From: a virus | Direction: 5' to 3' (one strand) | DNA: 64,000 nt | Virus record (IMG/VR): IMGVR_UViG_3300037104_000892 | Location: 1-64,000 of that record | In this document: positions 45,705 through 52,924 of the stretch, one piece after another | Layout: the number at the start of each line of letters is the position of its first letter | Position numbering within the stretch: position 1 is the first letter of the stretch | Notes under the pieces: generated by a model | Databases searched by the model: none | The model's input: only the letters and a program-made list of their open reading frames with translations | What the model was told of the DNA's origin: nothing | Made by a program: the position numbers and the translations under genes

Positions 45705-45735
45705 ATTATATACTTTTCTAATGCAAAAGTTTTCG
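45705..45735 (-). promoter_or_regulatory. Class II promoter
   Basis: CGAAAACTTTTGC, spacer, GTATATAATA on the minus strand. Confidence 0.55.
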
Positions 45736-45758
45736 ATTCTATAAAAATAGTTTGATTG

Positions 45759-45842
45759 TACGGCGTGTGGGATTCGAACCCACGAATCATAAATGAACCA
45801 GCTTGAAGGGCTGGGTACTTTGAGCCGCTTGTATAACGCCGC
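45759..45842 (-). tRNA. tRNA-Glu(TTC) with long variable region
   Basis: Acceptor GCGGCGT/ACGCCGT, anticodon arm CCAGC-CCTTCAA-GCTGG, T-loop TTCGAAT. The variable region is about 14 bases instead of 5. Confidence 0.75.
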
Positions 45843-45844
45843 AT

Positions 45845-45995
45845 ATAATTTCAGTGTATCTTAAGAAGGTAGATACACCGTGGAACTTTTGTCTACCACA
45901 AGAAAGCCAACCCTTTCTTTGACTGTTTGGACGCCGGGTTGGGGTCGCGTTATCAGTCTATTACCTTTTAAAGGAGTTTTTCTGTTTTTTGCCTA
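45845..45995. other. Non-coding spacer with hairpin
   Basis: GTGTATCT pairs with AGATACAC at 45854-45878. No gene seen in the rest. Confidence 0.35.
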
Positions 45996-45999
45996 CCAT

Positions 46000-46085
46000 G
46001 CACTGGCCAGAATCGAACTGACCAGTTCGGGGTCACGATCCCCTCCGCACCAGAAGCCAACATTCCAATCGGCTACTTACTCCAA
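46000..46085 (-). tRNA. tRNA-like, possible Thr(CGT)
   Basis: D-arm AGCC...GGCT, anticodon arm AGGGG-ATCGTGA-CCCCG and a T-loop TTCGATT in an eight-pair stem. A matching 5' acceptor strand was not found, so it may be defective or interrupted. Confidence 0.45.
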
Positions 46086-46123
46086 TGTTAAAGAACTTTT
46101 ATGTTGTTGGATATCGTCTTGCC

Positions 46124-46816
46124 CTAGCCGAAGCAATAGAGTAGATACAGCATATCCATTGTTTTGTTGGGACCTTTCAGTCCCTTATTTTTTCTTCCTG
46201 GTTTCCATCCTTGATTTAACCAGAAATTTAAATCTTCTTTTTTAATTTTTTTAACTTCATTGTTTTTTATTATCCAACGTATGCCGTACATTGAATTATT
46301 TTCTCCAACGTGATTATGTTTTCCTTTATGAGCTTTACGCCATTGTTCTTTTGTTTTTTCTGAATGTTTTTTATTTTTCATTCCCCAATTTTCGGGTTTA
46401 TTTTTATTTAATTCAGAAAATCTTTTCGCTTGTCTATCTTTATGCCATTTAATATATTCAGGGTTATTCCATTGTGATTTCAATCCTGCTATTGTGCATT
46501 TTTTCCTATGTTCTTCATTAGAAAATCCTCCTTCACCTCCAATTTTTAAATTCATGCATAAAGGGTCATGTAATAAAGCTTCATTAACAAGTTCTATTTC
46601 TCTATTTTTTAAATCTTTTCGTATTTCAAAAAACTCTATTCTTTCAATTTGATGATTTTCTCTTCCATGTTTATTAAGAGAATATCCTAATCTTTTTCCA
46701 CTACCTAAATAACCATCATCTAAGTTATTCGTAGAGTGCATTCCAACATAAAACTTATTTGTAATTAAACAAGTAGTTTTGTATATGAAATGATATTGCT
46801 TTTGTTGTCTTGGCAT
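46124..46816 (-). CDS. GIY-YIG homing endonuclease
   Basis: 230 residues. Core YHFIYKTTCLITNKFYVGMH, YLGSGKRLGYSLNKHG and the EGGFSNEEH segment, then NUMOD-like repeats. Its N-terminal 100 residues are nearly identical to the gene at 51248, so one is a recent copy of the other. Class II promoter upstream. Confidence 0.9.
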   Translation of the reverse strand: MPRQQKQYHFIYKTTCLITNKFYVGMHSTNNLDDGYLGSGKRLGYSLNKHGRENHQIERIEFFEIRKDLKNREIELVNEALLHDPLCMNLKIGGEGGFSNEEHRKKCTIAGLKSQWNNPEYIKWHKDRQAKRFSELNKNKPENWGMKNKKHSEKTKEQWRKAHKGKHNHVGENNSMYGIRWIIKNNEVKKIKKEDLNFWLNQGWKPGRKNKGLKGPNKTMDMLYLLYCFG

Positions 46817-46825
46817 GCATATTTT

Positions 46826-46857
46826 TATATTATATACATAAGAAGAACAAAAGTTTC
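46826..46857 (-). promoter_or_regulatory. Class II promoter
   Basis: TGAAACTTTTGTTC, spacer, TATATAATATA on the minus strand. Confidence 0.55.
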
Positions 46858-46861
46858 ACAG

Positions 46862-46929
46862 TGCCGCCGGGAAGGATCGAACTTCCTCGCTAATGTTTTA
46901 CAGACATGTCGTCTACCCTGATCGTCGGC
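46862..46929 (-). tRNA. tRNA-Tyr(GTA), compact
   Basis: Acceptor GCCGACG/CGGCGGC, anticodon loop CTGTAAA, T-loop TTCGATC. The D-arm is short and the variable region only 5 bases, unlike normal bacterial Tyr tRNAs. Confidence 0.75.
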
Positions 46930-47130
46930 TTATTTATTTGAATCGACAAATTCTTTCCATAATGTATCAACATCAATTTCTTTATTTAAATTTCCTTTGT
47001 ATTTTAAAATAAGCCATTTAACAAAATTGATATCTCTATTCATTATTACTACATCTGTAGTATTCATAGATAATGTTTCTTGTAAATCACTTAAATGACT
47101 CATTACAACCATTGATGCTTTTGTTTTCAT
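46930..47130 (-). CDS. Hypothetical protein
   Basis: 66 residues from ATG 47130 (MKTKASMVVMSHL). Helical; the longer frame overlaps the promoter. Function unknown. Confidence 0.5.
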   Translation of the reverse strand: MKTKASMVVMSHLSDLQETLSMNTTDVVIMNRDINFVKWLILKYKGNLNKEIDVDTLWKEFVDSNK

Positions 47131-47153
47131 GTCTTTATTTAATTGATATAGTG

Positions 47154-47190
47154 TTAATATAACAATAATTTCTGACAAATAAAAATTTCA
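47154..47190 (-). promoter_or_regulatory. Class I promoter
   Basis: TTTTTATTTGTCAGAAATTA then TTGTTATATTAACAC on the minus strand, almost identical to the nadE promoter. Confidence 0.65.
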
Positions 47191-47202
47191 ATGAACTTAT
47201 TT

Positions 47203-47427
47203 TCAAATTATTTTTGTATTTCTTATAACTTCAAATATTTTATCAACAGTTTCCTTTTTATGAATCCAAGTACATTTACTACAATCCCATATTTTTCCTT
47301 CAGTTCCATTTATGTAATTTCCTCTTTCTTTATTTTCACAAGGATAAAAAGGACAATAACAAAATGTGCAATCTTCTAATTCACTGTGACATGGAAAATG
47401 TCTGCATGCCTTATTTTTTCTTTTCAT
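47203..47427 (-). CDS. Cys-rich small-domain protein (PF04071-like), paralog B
   Basis: 74 residues. CRHFPCHSELEDCTFCYC, FYPCENKERGNY and WDCSKCTWIHKK align along the full length with the gene at 43760. Probably metal binding; function unknown. Confidence 0.7.
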   Translation of the reverse strand: MKRKNKACRHFPCHSELEDCTFCYCPFYPCENKERGNYINGTEGKIWDCSKCTWIHKKETVDKIFEVIRNTKII

Positions 47428-47441
47428 TTTTTTAACTTTTG

Positions 47442-47522
47442 TGCCGCCGGAGGGACTCGAACCCCCATGCCCTAAGGACCTGATCTACAGTCAGGCGAGC
47501 CAACCAATTGCTCAACGTCGGC
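47442..47522 (-). tRNA. tRNA-Tyr(GTA)
   Basis: Acceptor GCCGACG/CGGCGGC, anticodon arm CCTGA-CTGTAGA-TCAGG, short variable arm, T-loop TTCGAGT. Confidence 0.9.
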
Positions 47523-47558
47523 ATTTGGCTGTCTTTCCAGCCTGTCATTATCGTTGAA

Positions 47559-47750
47559 TTATATTAATTTCACATTAATTGCACTCAATCCTCTTGGTCC
47601 GTCTTTAAGTTCGAAACTAACTTCGTCATTTTCGTTAATCTTATCGATACAGCCTGTAACATGTACAAAATACTCTTTTGTTGATGTTTTGTCTTTGATA
47701 AATCCAAATCCCTTAACTGTGTTAAAGAATTTTACTGTTCCTTCATTCAT
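47559..47750 (-). CDS. Cold-shock domain protein
   Basis: 63 residues. RNP1-like KGFGFI in KFFNTVKGFGFIKDKTS and RNP2-like YFVHVTG mark a CspA-type OB fold that binds single-stranded nucleic acid. Slightly shorter than the usual 67-70 residues. Probably an RNA chaperone made by the phage. Confidence 0.92.
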   Translation of the reverse strand: MNEGTVKFFNTVKGFGFIKDKTSTKEYFVHVTGCIDKINENDEVSFELKDGPRGLSAINVKLI

Positions 47751-47786
47751 AATCTATTATTTATTTTAATTCACTCTAATAATATA

Positions 47787-48467
47787 TTAGAGTTTGTCGT
47801 TAAGAATTATTTTCAATTCTTCTATCTCTTTATATAATTTTTCTTTATTATTATCATTTATTGGATTGTACCATTTAATTCTCAACACTTTCCAATCATT
47901 TTTTTCTAAAAACTTATCTTTAATTTGGTCTTTTTCTTTTCGTTCTTCGTGTTGTTTTCCGTCTATTTCTAACGCTAGCTTTTTATCAATGAACGCAAAA
48001 TCAATGAACCATCGTCCTACTTTGTAATCTCGTTTCCAACCTTCAATTTTTTCATTTTCAAATAATGATATAAAATATTTTTCAGGATACGAAGGTTCTT
48101 TATCTTTTCGAGATTTCCATCCTGAAAAAGTTCCATTTTTTAATCTTTCTTGCGCTTTTTTAGAAATTTTTTCTCTGGCTGATTCACAAGAACCATTATT
48201 TTTTCTTGCACAATTTCGTGAACAATATAGTTGATTCTTTTTTCTTGAGGCAAATGTTTCTTTACATTCAGGACATATTTTTGTTTCTTTATGTTTTGTT
48301 AATTTTAATGTTTCATTTGATCGACCCTTAAGTTTTTTACTTATTTCACGATTAATTTCTTTTCTTTTGGCTTTTGTACTAAATCCTCTTGCACATTTAC
48401 ATGAACAAAATCTTCCTGAGCCATAAGTTACTTCATGTTCTTTACCACAGTTTTCACAAACTTTCAT
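47787..48467 (-). CDS. Homing endonuclease, Zn ribbon plus Vsr/DUF559-like nuclease
   Basis: 226 residues. Zn ribbons CENCGKEHEV, RFCSCKCARGFSTKAKRKE and CPECKETF; nuclease core FIDFAFIDKKLALEIDGKQH and KDQIKDKFLEKNDWKVLRIK. Shares a near-identical C-terminal half with the gene at 49653. Class II promoter upstream. Confidence 0.9.
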   Translation of the reverse strand: MKVCENCGKEHEVTYGSGRFCSCKCARGFSTKAKRKEINREISKKLKGRSNETLKLTKHKETKICPECKETFASRKKNQLYCSRNCARKNNGSCESAREKISKKAQERLKNGTFSGWKSRKDKEPSYPEKYFISLFENEKIEGWKRDYKVGRWFIDFAFIDKKLALEIDGKQHEERKEKDQIKDKFLEKNDWKVLRIKWYNPINDNNKEKLYKEIEELKIILNDKL

Positions 48468-48477
48468 CGTTTAATTA

Positions 48478-48509
48478 TTATATGCATAATCAAGACAAAA
48501 GTTTTTGAA
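48478..48509 (-). promoter_or_regulatory. Class II promoter
   Basis: CAAAAACTTTTGTC, spacer, CATATAATAA on the minus strand. Confidence 0.55.
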
Positions 48510-48528
48510 CTTATGATCTCATGCTTGT

Positions 48529-48599
48529 CGAGGATGCCAGATTCGAACTGTTATTAATGCTCCCAAAGCACTCGTGTTACCGGGTTACACCACATCCTC
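48529..48599 (-). tRNA. tRNA-Pro(TGG)
   Basis: Acceptor GAGGATG/CATCCTC, anticodon loop TTTGGGA, T-loop TTCGAAT with a shortened T-stem. Confidence 0.85.
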
Positions 48600-48600
48600 G

Positions 48601-48790
48601 AAATTAAATGTTTGTTCCTTACCAAGCGGAAATAAAGCCGCAAATCTTAATGCGCAATTTCCAATCACTTTATCTTACAACGAATATCATCCTCTTGGAA
48701 GGATTGTAATTTAGCGCAACCAAGCGCATCTGATATAATCTCGGTCCTGTCAATTCAGGTTTCACTCATTACTATTCGCCTTCAGCAAAC
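48601..48790 (-). ncRNA. Stem-closed structured spacer RNA (190 nt)
   Basis: AATGTTTG pairs with CAAACATT at the ends. Inside are TTACAA/TTGTAA and GCGG-CTTTATTT-CCGC hairpins. No coding frame. Confidence 0.4.
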
Positions 48791-48796
48791 ATTTTG

Positions 48797-48880
48797 TGCC
48801 CAGAGGGGGACTCGAACCCCCAAACCCTTTCGGACATCGGCTCCTTGGGCCGACGCGTCTACCATTTCCGCCATCTGGGC
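48797..48880 (-). tRNA. tRNA-Leu(AAG)
   Basis: Class II: acceptor GCCCAGA/TCTGGGC, anticodon arm TCGGC-CCAAGGA-GCCGA, variable arm TGTCCGAAAGGGTTT, T-loop TTCGAGT. A34 would need deamination to inosine. Confidence 0.88.
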
Positions 48881-48886
48881 AAATTG

Positions 48887-48957
48887 TAATGCATGACAGA
48901 ATCGAACTGTCATTTTCAGATTGAGGGTCTGACCTCCTGCCGTTAGAGGAATGCATC
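48887..48957 (-). tRNA. tRNA-Glu(CTC)
   Basis: Acceptor GATGCAT/ATGCATT, anticodon loop CCCTCAA (C33), T-loop TTCGATT. Confidence 0.8.
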
Positions 48958-48964
48958 ATTTTAA

Positions 48965-49072
48965 AAAACATAACCTTGTCTTATTTCCTTTAACCCAATT
49001 GGGACATCCATCATGATCTATTCGGATGATGATAAAGTGGTCTGCTAATAGCTTTTTAGCAGGGCTATGTTT
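48965..49072 (-). ncRNA. Structured spacer RNA
   Basis: Ends pair as AAACATA/TATGTTT. Inside is a CTGCTAA-AAAGCTA-TTAGCAG hairpin with a 7-base loop, like an anticodon arm, and a CCCAATTGGG palindrome. No T-arm. Confidence 0.35.
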
Positions 49073-49078
49073 AATTTG

Positions 49079-49158
49079 TGGCCCTGAAGGGATTCGAACC
49101 CTCAAGAGCTCCGGGTTTAAGCCGGTGAACTGTGCCAGTTTGTATAAGCCACAGGGCC
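49079..49158 (-). tRNA. tRNA-Leu(TAA) with short variable region
   Basis: Acceptor GGCCCTG/CAGGGCC, anticodon arm ACCGG-CTTAAAC-CCGGA, T-loop TTCGAAT. The D-region is long (about 24 bases) and the variable region short, the reverse of a normal Leu tRNA. Confidence 0.75.
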
Positions 49159-49162
49159 AATT

Positions 49163-49280
49163 AAGTAGAGAAAGCCTAAGAGAATGTGTACAGTGAATTT
49201 CGAGTTCACAATGATCTTTCGATCACCAGTTTTGAGCTAGTTGCATTTACCATTTTGCGATGTAATTCTCTAAATTACTA
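49163..49280 (-). ncRNA. tRNA-like spacer RNA
   Basis: Closing stem AGAGAAT/ATTCTCT, a T-arm-like GTGAA-CTCGAAA-TTCAC and a TGATC-GAAA-GATCA hairpin. The T-arm is not adjacent to the closing stem. Confidence 0.4.
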
Positions 49281-49288
49281 CTACTTTG

Positions 49289-49360
49289 TACCCCCGATGG
49301 GATTCGAACCCATAAAATCTTGGTTCTAGGCCAAGCGGTTTACCATTTTCCTACAGGGGC
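49289..49360 (-). tRNA. tRNA with TAG anticodon (Leu, CUA codons), class I body
   Basis: Acceptor GCCCCTG/CGGGGGT, anticodon arm CTTGG-CCTAGAA-CCAAG, T-loop TTCGAAT. The variable region is only 5 bases, unexpected for Leu. Confidence 0.8.
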
Positions 49361-49366
49361 GTATGT

Positions 49367-49435
49367 GATCAACTGGACTTGAACCGTATCCTGAGCGCTT
49401 AATGCCCTCCGTGCTACCATTACACTATTTGATCC
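49367..49435 (-). tRNA. Degenerate tRNA-like element
   Basis: Acceptor GATCAA/TTGATC and D-arm AGTGTAATGGTAGCAC are good. The T-stem and anticodon stem are damaged, so no anticodon is assigned. Confidence 0.4.
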
Positions 49436-49439
49436 CTAC

Positions 49440-49560
49440 ATTTATGTTTACTAATGAGTGACCAGCTTTTCGTAGATTAAAATGTAGTTCTGATACCGGG
49501 ATGTCTCTGACTTAGGTTATCGCCATAGCATCTCTTTTAAGGAACTCTAGTCCGGGTATT
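49440..49560 (-). ncRNA. Structured spacer
   Basis: ATACC/GGTAT and GATG/CATC stems; no tRNA or gene seen. Confidence 0.3.
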
Positions 49561-49565
49561 CATAG

Positions 49566-49639
49566 TCGGAATGGTGGAACTCGAATCCACGACCTCCTGA
49601 ACCCGAATCAGGTAATCTAGCCAACTGATATACATTCCG
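49566..49639 (-). tRNA. tRNA-Pro(CGG)
   Basis: Acceptor CGGAATG/CATTCCG, anticodon arm CCTGA-TTCGGGT-TCAGG, T-loop TTCGAGT. Confidence 0.92.
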
Positions 49640-49652
49640 TGGATCTGGATAA

Positions 49653-50321
49653 TTATAGTCCTCCAGTTATGAGACTTTTAAAATTTTCTATTTGTGGATA
49701 TAATTTTTCTTTATTATTTTCATTTATAGGGTTAAACCATTTTATTCTAATAACTTGCCAATTATTTTTTTTCAAAAAATCATCTTTGATTTTATCATGT
49801 TCTTTTCGTTGTTCATGCTGGCTTCCATCTATTTCTAATGCAATCATTTTATTTTCAAACGCAAAATCAATAAACCATCTACCAACTTTGTAATCTCGTT
49901 TCCAACCTTCAATTTTTTCATTTTCAAATAATGATATAAAATATTTTTCAGGATACGAAGGTTTTTTATCTTTTCGAGATTTCCAACCTTTACATGTGCC
50001 ATTTTTAATTCCTTGTTTTATAGCTTTAGATAAGTTTTCTCTTGTTTCTGTAGAAATAGTTCTTGTTGAACAATAGTTAGAACAATAAATTCTATCTCTA
50101 TCATTCCAATTAACTATAAATTCTTTTTTACATTCTAAACATATTTTTTTAATTTTACGTTCATGACCTAAATCTCTAGTTTTTAAAGTTTCACTTACTA
50201 ATGCATTTATTTCTTTTCGTTTTGCTTTAGTGCTAAATCCTCTTGCACATGTTTTTGAACAAAATCTTCCTGAACCATACGTTCCTTCATGTTCTTTATT
50301 GCAATTTTTGCAAGCTTTCAT
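49653..50321 (-). CDS. Homing endonuclease, Zn ribbon plus Vsr/DUF559-like nuclease
   Basis: 222 residues. Zn ribbons CKNCNKEHEG, RFCSKTCARGFSTKAKRKE and CLECKKEF; nuclease core FIDFAFENKMIALEIDGSQH, then RIKWFNP. Residues 110-222 are nearly identical to the gene at 47787 while the N-terminal linker differs, pointing to recent duplication and recombination. Class II promoter upstream. Confidence 0.9.
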   Translation of the reverse strand: MKACKNCNKEHEGTYGSGRFCSKTCARGFSTKAKRKEINALVSETLKTRDLGHERKIKKICLECKKEFIVNWNDRDRIYCSNYCSTRTISTETRENLSKAIKQGIKNGTCKGWKSRKDKKPSYPEKYFISLFENEKIEGWKRDYKVGRWFIDFAFENKMIALEIDGSQHEQRKEHDKIKDDFLKKNNWQVIRIKWFNPINENNKEKLYPQIENFKSLITGGL

Positions 50322-50331
50322 CGTTTAATTA

Positions 50332-50363
50332 TTATATGCACAAATAAGATAAAAGTTTTTGAA
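50332..50363 (-). promoter_or_regulatory. Class II promoter
   Basis: CAAAAACTTTTATC, spacer, CATATAATAA on the minus strand. Confidence 0.55.
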
Positions 50364-50377
50364 CCAATATACTGTTG

Positions 50378-50452
50378 TCTAGATGGAGGGACTCGAACCC
50401 CCAATAATCCGGCTTCCAATGCCGGCAACCTCACCATGTGGATCGCACCTAG
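50378..50452 (-). tRNA. tRNA-Pro(TGG), second copy
   Basis: Acceptor CTAGGTG/CATCTAG, anticodon arm CCGGC-ATTGGAA-GCCGG, T-loop TTCGAGT. Confidence 0.8.
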
Positions 50453-50539
50453 TTATTCCGCCTTCAGATTATAGTGCTGTTTGCGTTTTCACCTGTGATT
50501 ACAGGAAGCACTTTATATTAACAATATGTCAAAGACCGT

Positions 50540-50842
50540 TTATAAATATTTCATCCAAGCATAATGCTTGCGATTTGTTAAATAATTTTCATCATTTTGA
50601 TTTTGATAAGATTCTTGTTCAAATGATATTTTATAATATCCTCTTAGTAAATGTTCTATTTCATACCAAATATAAAATGGAATAATTAACATTTCAATTT
50701 GTTGTTTCCAATGTATCTTTTCATGATTTAATGTAGTTTTATCATTCAAATCCATAACATATATACCAAAAGGAGCTAAAGTAATTCCAGTTACGTTTTT
50801 TCCAAAAAGCTGCAAAAATTTATTCATCTTTCTTATTCTCAT
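50540..50842 (-). CDS. HExxH zinc-peptidase-like protein
   Basis: 100 residues. LNHEKIHWKQQIEML carries HExxH, and the hydrophobic FYIWYEIEHLLRG follows, with a Glu further on (ISFEQESYQ). This matches a short Bacteroidota protein type with a metallopeptidase-like motif and membrane contact. Function unknown. Confidence 0.6.
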   Translation of the reverse strand: MRIRKMNKFLQLFGKNVTGITLAPFGIYVMDLNDKTTLNHEKIHWKQQIEMLIIPFYIWYEIEHLLRGYYKISFEQESYQNQNDENYLTNRKHYAWMKYL

Positions 50843-50876
50843 CTTAACAATTTATATGTTTTACTCAAAATATTTG

Positions 50877-50951
50877 TGTGGAATGAGGGAATCGAACCCT
50901 CCTACTCTGGCTCTTCGGGCCAGCGCTTGAACGCTACTCAGCTATTTCCAC
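50877..50951 (-). tRNA. tRNA-Phe(GAA)
   Basis: Acceptor GTGGAAA/ATTCCAC, anticodon arm CTGGC-CCGAAGA-GCCAG, T-loop TTCGATT. Confidence 0.9.
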
Positions 50952-51012
50952 GTTTTGGCTGGTGATTTGAATCCCATTTAATCGTTACGCCTAACGAACC
51001 ATTTTTTAATTG

Positions 51013-51093
51013 CTACCCCAAGTGGATTCGAACCACTATCCCAAGTTTCAAAGACTCAGATAATTAGCGTTAGCACCTTTATACGATGGGGCA
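51013..51093 (-). tRNA. tRNA-Gln(TTG) with long D-region
   Basis: Acceptor TGCCCCA/TGGGGTA, anticodon arm TGAGT-CTTTGAA-ACTTG, T-loop TTCGAAT. The D-region is about 26 bases. Confidence 0.75.
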
Positions 51094-51099
51094 ATATTG

Positions 51100-51171
51100 T
51101 TGTTCTTCCGGGACTCGAACCCAGATTACTTGCTTCAGAGGCAAGTGTGGTAGCCGTTACACTAAAGAACA
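51100..51171 (-). tRNA. tRNA-Gln(CTG)
   Basis: Acceptor TGTTCTT/AAGAACA, anticodon arm CTTGC-CTCTGAA-GCAAG, T-loop TTCGAGT. Confidence 0.92.
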
Positions 51172-51252
51172 GTTTAAGTTGAGAAATGCGAAGTGAGCTG
51201 TTTGGTTTAAAATTTTTCTGATTTCTACGAAGTAACTCATTTTCTTACTACA
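51172..51252 (-). ncRNA. Spacer RNA with the recurrent GTAAG...GAGTTACTTCG hairpin
   Basis: Minus strand begins TTGTAGTAAGAAAATGAGTT then ACTTCG, closely matching starts of the RNAs at 9920 and 32112. A CTCACTTCG segment lies near its 3' side. Confidence 0.45.
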
Positions 51253-51889
51253 ACTTTTTTCTTCCTTGAAGCCATCCATTTGTTAAATACAAATGTAGTT
51301 CTTCAACTCTTATTCTTTTTATTTCATTGATACGACTAACCCATCTAAAATTTTTATTTTCCGGGTGTTTATTTTTATGAGATTTTTTCATAATTTTTAT
51401 TGTATCTTCAGAATGCTTTTTATTTATCCACCAATCATGATTTTTTCTTGCTTTTTTAACTCCTTTTGATATATTATCTTTCCATTGAGTTAACCATTCT
51501 TTATCATTTTCACGTAACCAAGATAACTGTTTATTTCCTTTTAGACTTTTTTCTTGTTGTATACGACTATTTGAATTTAAACTCCAACATACGTTTCTTC
51601 CATCATTTCCGCCTAATTGAATATTCATACAAAGAGGGTGGCGAAGCATATTTTCATTAACTAATTCAATTTCTCGATTTTTTAATTTTTCTCTTGTTTC
51701 AAAGAACTCTGTTTTTTCACAAATATGATTTTCTTTTCCATGTTTATTTAAAGAATACCATAAATGCTTTCCACTACCCAAATACCCATCTTCTAAATTG
51801 TTCGTAGAGTGCATTCCTATGTAAAACTTATTTGTAATTAAACAAGTAGTTTTATATATGAAATGATATTTCTTTTGTAGTCTTGGCAT
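51248..51889 (-). CDS. GIY-YIG homing endonuclease
   Basis: 213 residues. Core YHFIYKTTCLITNKFYIGMH, YLGSGKHLWYSLNKHG, GGNDGRN; NUMOD-like middle and a C-terminal GWLQGRKKL. Near-identical N-terminus to the gene at 46124. Class II promoter upstream. Confidence 0.9.
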   Translation of the reverse strand: MPRLQKKYHFIYKTTCLITNKFYIGMHSTNNLEDGYLGSGKHLWYSLNKHGKENHICEKTEFFETREKLKNREIELVNENMLRHPLCMNIQLGGNDGRNVCWSLNSNSRIQQEKSLKGNKQLSWLRENDKEWLTQWKDNISKGVKKARKNHDWWINKKHSEDTIKIMKKSHKNKHPENKNFRWVSRINEIKRIRVEELHLYLTNGWLQGRKKL

Positions 51890-51902
51890 GTATAGTTTTG
51901 TT

Positions 51903-51931
51903 TTATATGCATGCCAAGTACAAAAGTTTCA
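51903..51931 (-). promoter_or_regulatory. Class II promoter
   Basis: TGAAACTTTTGTAC, spacer, TATAAAAC on the minus strand. Confidence 0.5.
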
Positions 51932-51934
51932 CTG

Positions 51935-52054
51935 TGGGGGAGGCTGGAATTGCACCAACTTTTTGAGATTTTACCGATCTGATTTCGAAGTATCTCTATT
52001 CGTCACTATGATTTTGCAATCAAGAAAAGTGAAAGAGCATTTTATTGCTCCCCC
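51935..52054 (-). ncRNA. Large tRNA-like RNA with acceptor and T-arm
   Basis: Acceptor GGGGGAG/CTCCCCC directly adjoins a T-arm GTTGG-TGCAATT-CCAGC. The TGCAATT loop is the same as in the fMet tRNA at 39283. About 80 bases with CACT/AGTG and GAGAT/ATCTC hairpins replace the D and anticodon arms. Possibly an interrupted tRNA. Confidence 0.5.
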
Positions 52055-52087
52055 TTATACATTTTATTCAAAGAACATTTTATTTTG

Positions 52088-52167
52088 AGCACTTGGTTGG
52101 ATTCGAACCAACGGTGTGGATTTTACGCTTTGCAGGCGCATGCCTTCGACCACTCGACCACAAGTGC
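52088..52167 (-). tRNA. tRNA-Cys(GCA) with class II shape
   Basis: Acceptor GCACTTG/CAAGTGC, discriminator U73 as in Cys, anticodon loop CTGCAAA, T-loop TTCGAAT. The variable region (about 11 bases) and the GTGGTCGAGTGG D-arm are class II-like. Confidence 0.85.
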
Positions 52168-52168
52168 A

Positions 52169-52795
52169 TTATGTTTTAATTTTTTTATTCAAAAGAACTT
52201 CTTTATTCCAAATTTCAACTATTACTTGAGGATATTTAGCAGAAAATTCATTAAATTTTTCTTTATTTTCTTTTCTCCGATAACCCTTAACTTCAATATG
52301 TTTAACTAAAATATCGTTTTCGTATATTGAAAAATCTGGAGTATATGATCTTGTATCACTTAATGAATATGATTTATCTTCATATTTCCAGTTTATTTGG
52401 TTTTCATTTAAAAATTGAGCAACATTTATTTCCCAAGACGATTTAAAAGTTAATCCATCGTATATGATATTTCTTCTTCTAAAAGATGTAGCTCCGTTTT
52501 TATTTCCTTTCATAGAAAGGGCAATCTTGTGTTTTCTATTTACTTCTTCAATTGGGTCCGAAGCTTTTCCGGTTGCCACGCCTGTTAAACTTTTCGAAAT
52601 TTTGTCACCTATTTCTTTAGCTCGTTTTTCTCCATAAGTTTCTTTAAATGTTTTTCCTTTATTGATGGGAATAAGTCCTAACAAAGGATTTTTAAAATTT
52701 TTTCCTTCTTCAGTATGTTTTCTCCAAATATGACCTTTAATTCCCATTTTTGAAAAAGATTTTTCGCAATAAGGACATTTGATTTTATTTTCCAT
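52169..52795 (-). CDS. Homing endonuclease, Zn finger plus TnsA-like nuclease
   Basis: 208 residues. N-terminal CPYCEKSFSKMGIKGHIWRK is a C2H2-like zinc finger. A basic NUMOD region follows, then SSWEINVAQFL, SYTPDFSIYE and HIEVKGYR, the E/PD/ExK pattern. Unlike the tRNA-associated copies it has a class I promoter. Confidence 0.85.
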   Translation of the reverse strand: MENKIKCPYCEKSFSKMGIKGHIWRKHTEEGKNFKNPLLGLIPINKGKTFKETYGEKRAKEIGDKISKSLTGVATGKASDPIEEVNRKHKIALSMKGNKNGATSFRRRNIIYDGLTFKSSWEINVAQFLNENQINWKYEDKSYSLSDTRSYTPDFSIYENDILVKHIEVKGYRRKENKEKFNEFSAKYPQVIVEIWNKEVLLNKKIKT

Positions 52796-52813
52796 TTAAT
52801 AAAGAACATTTAA

Positions 52814-52852
52814 CTAAATATAATCAAAATACTTGACATAAAAAAATATTTT
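52814..52852 (-). promoter_or_regulatory. Class I promoter
   Basis: AAATATTTTTTTATGTCAAG then TTTTGATTATATTTAG on the minus strand. Confidence 0.65.
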
Positions 52853-52901
52853 AGCATTTATTTTCAAACTTTTTTCTTTTTTTTACTCCATTCAAACACG
52901 A

Positions 52902-52924
52902 AACCCTCTGTTTTGCAGAGGGTT
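52902..52924. terminator. Terminator-like hairpin
   Basis: AACCCTCTG pairs with CAGAGGGTT (9 bp, 5-base loop) at the 3' side of a structured RNA. A T run is lacking. Confidence 0.5.

Noticed and set aside
45692-45844. Upstream extension of the homing gene at 44873
   Set aside because: The first 51 codons are mostly tRNA-Glu and promoter sequence; the ATG at 45691 matches the family start.
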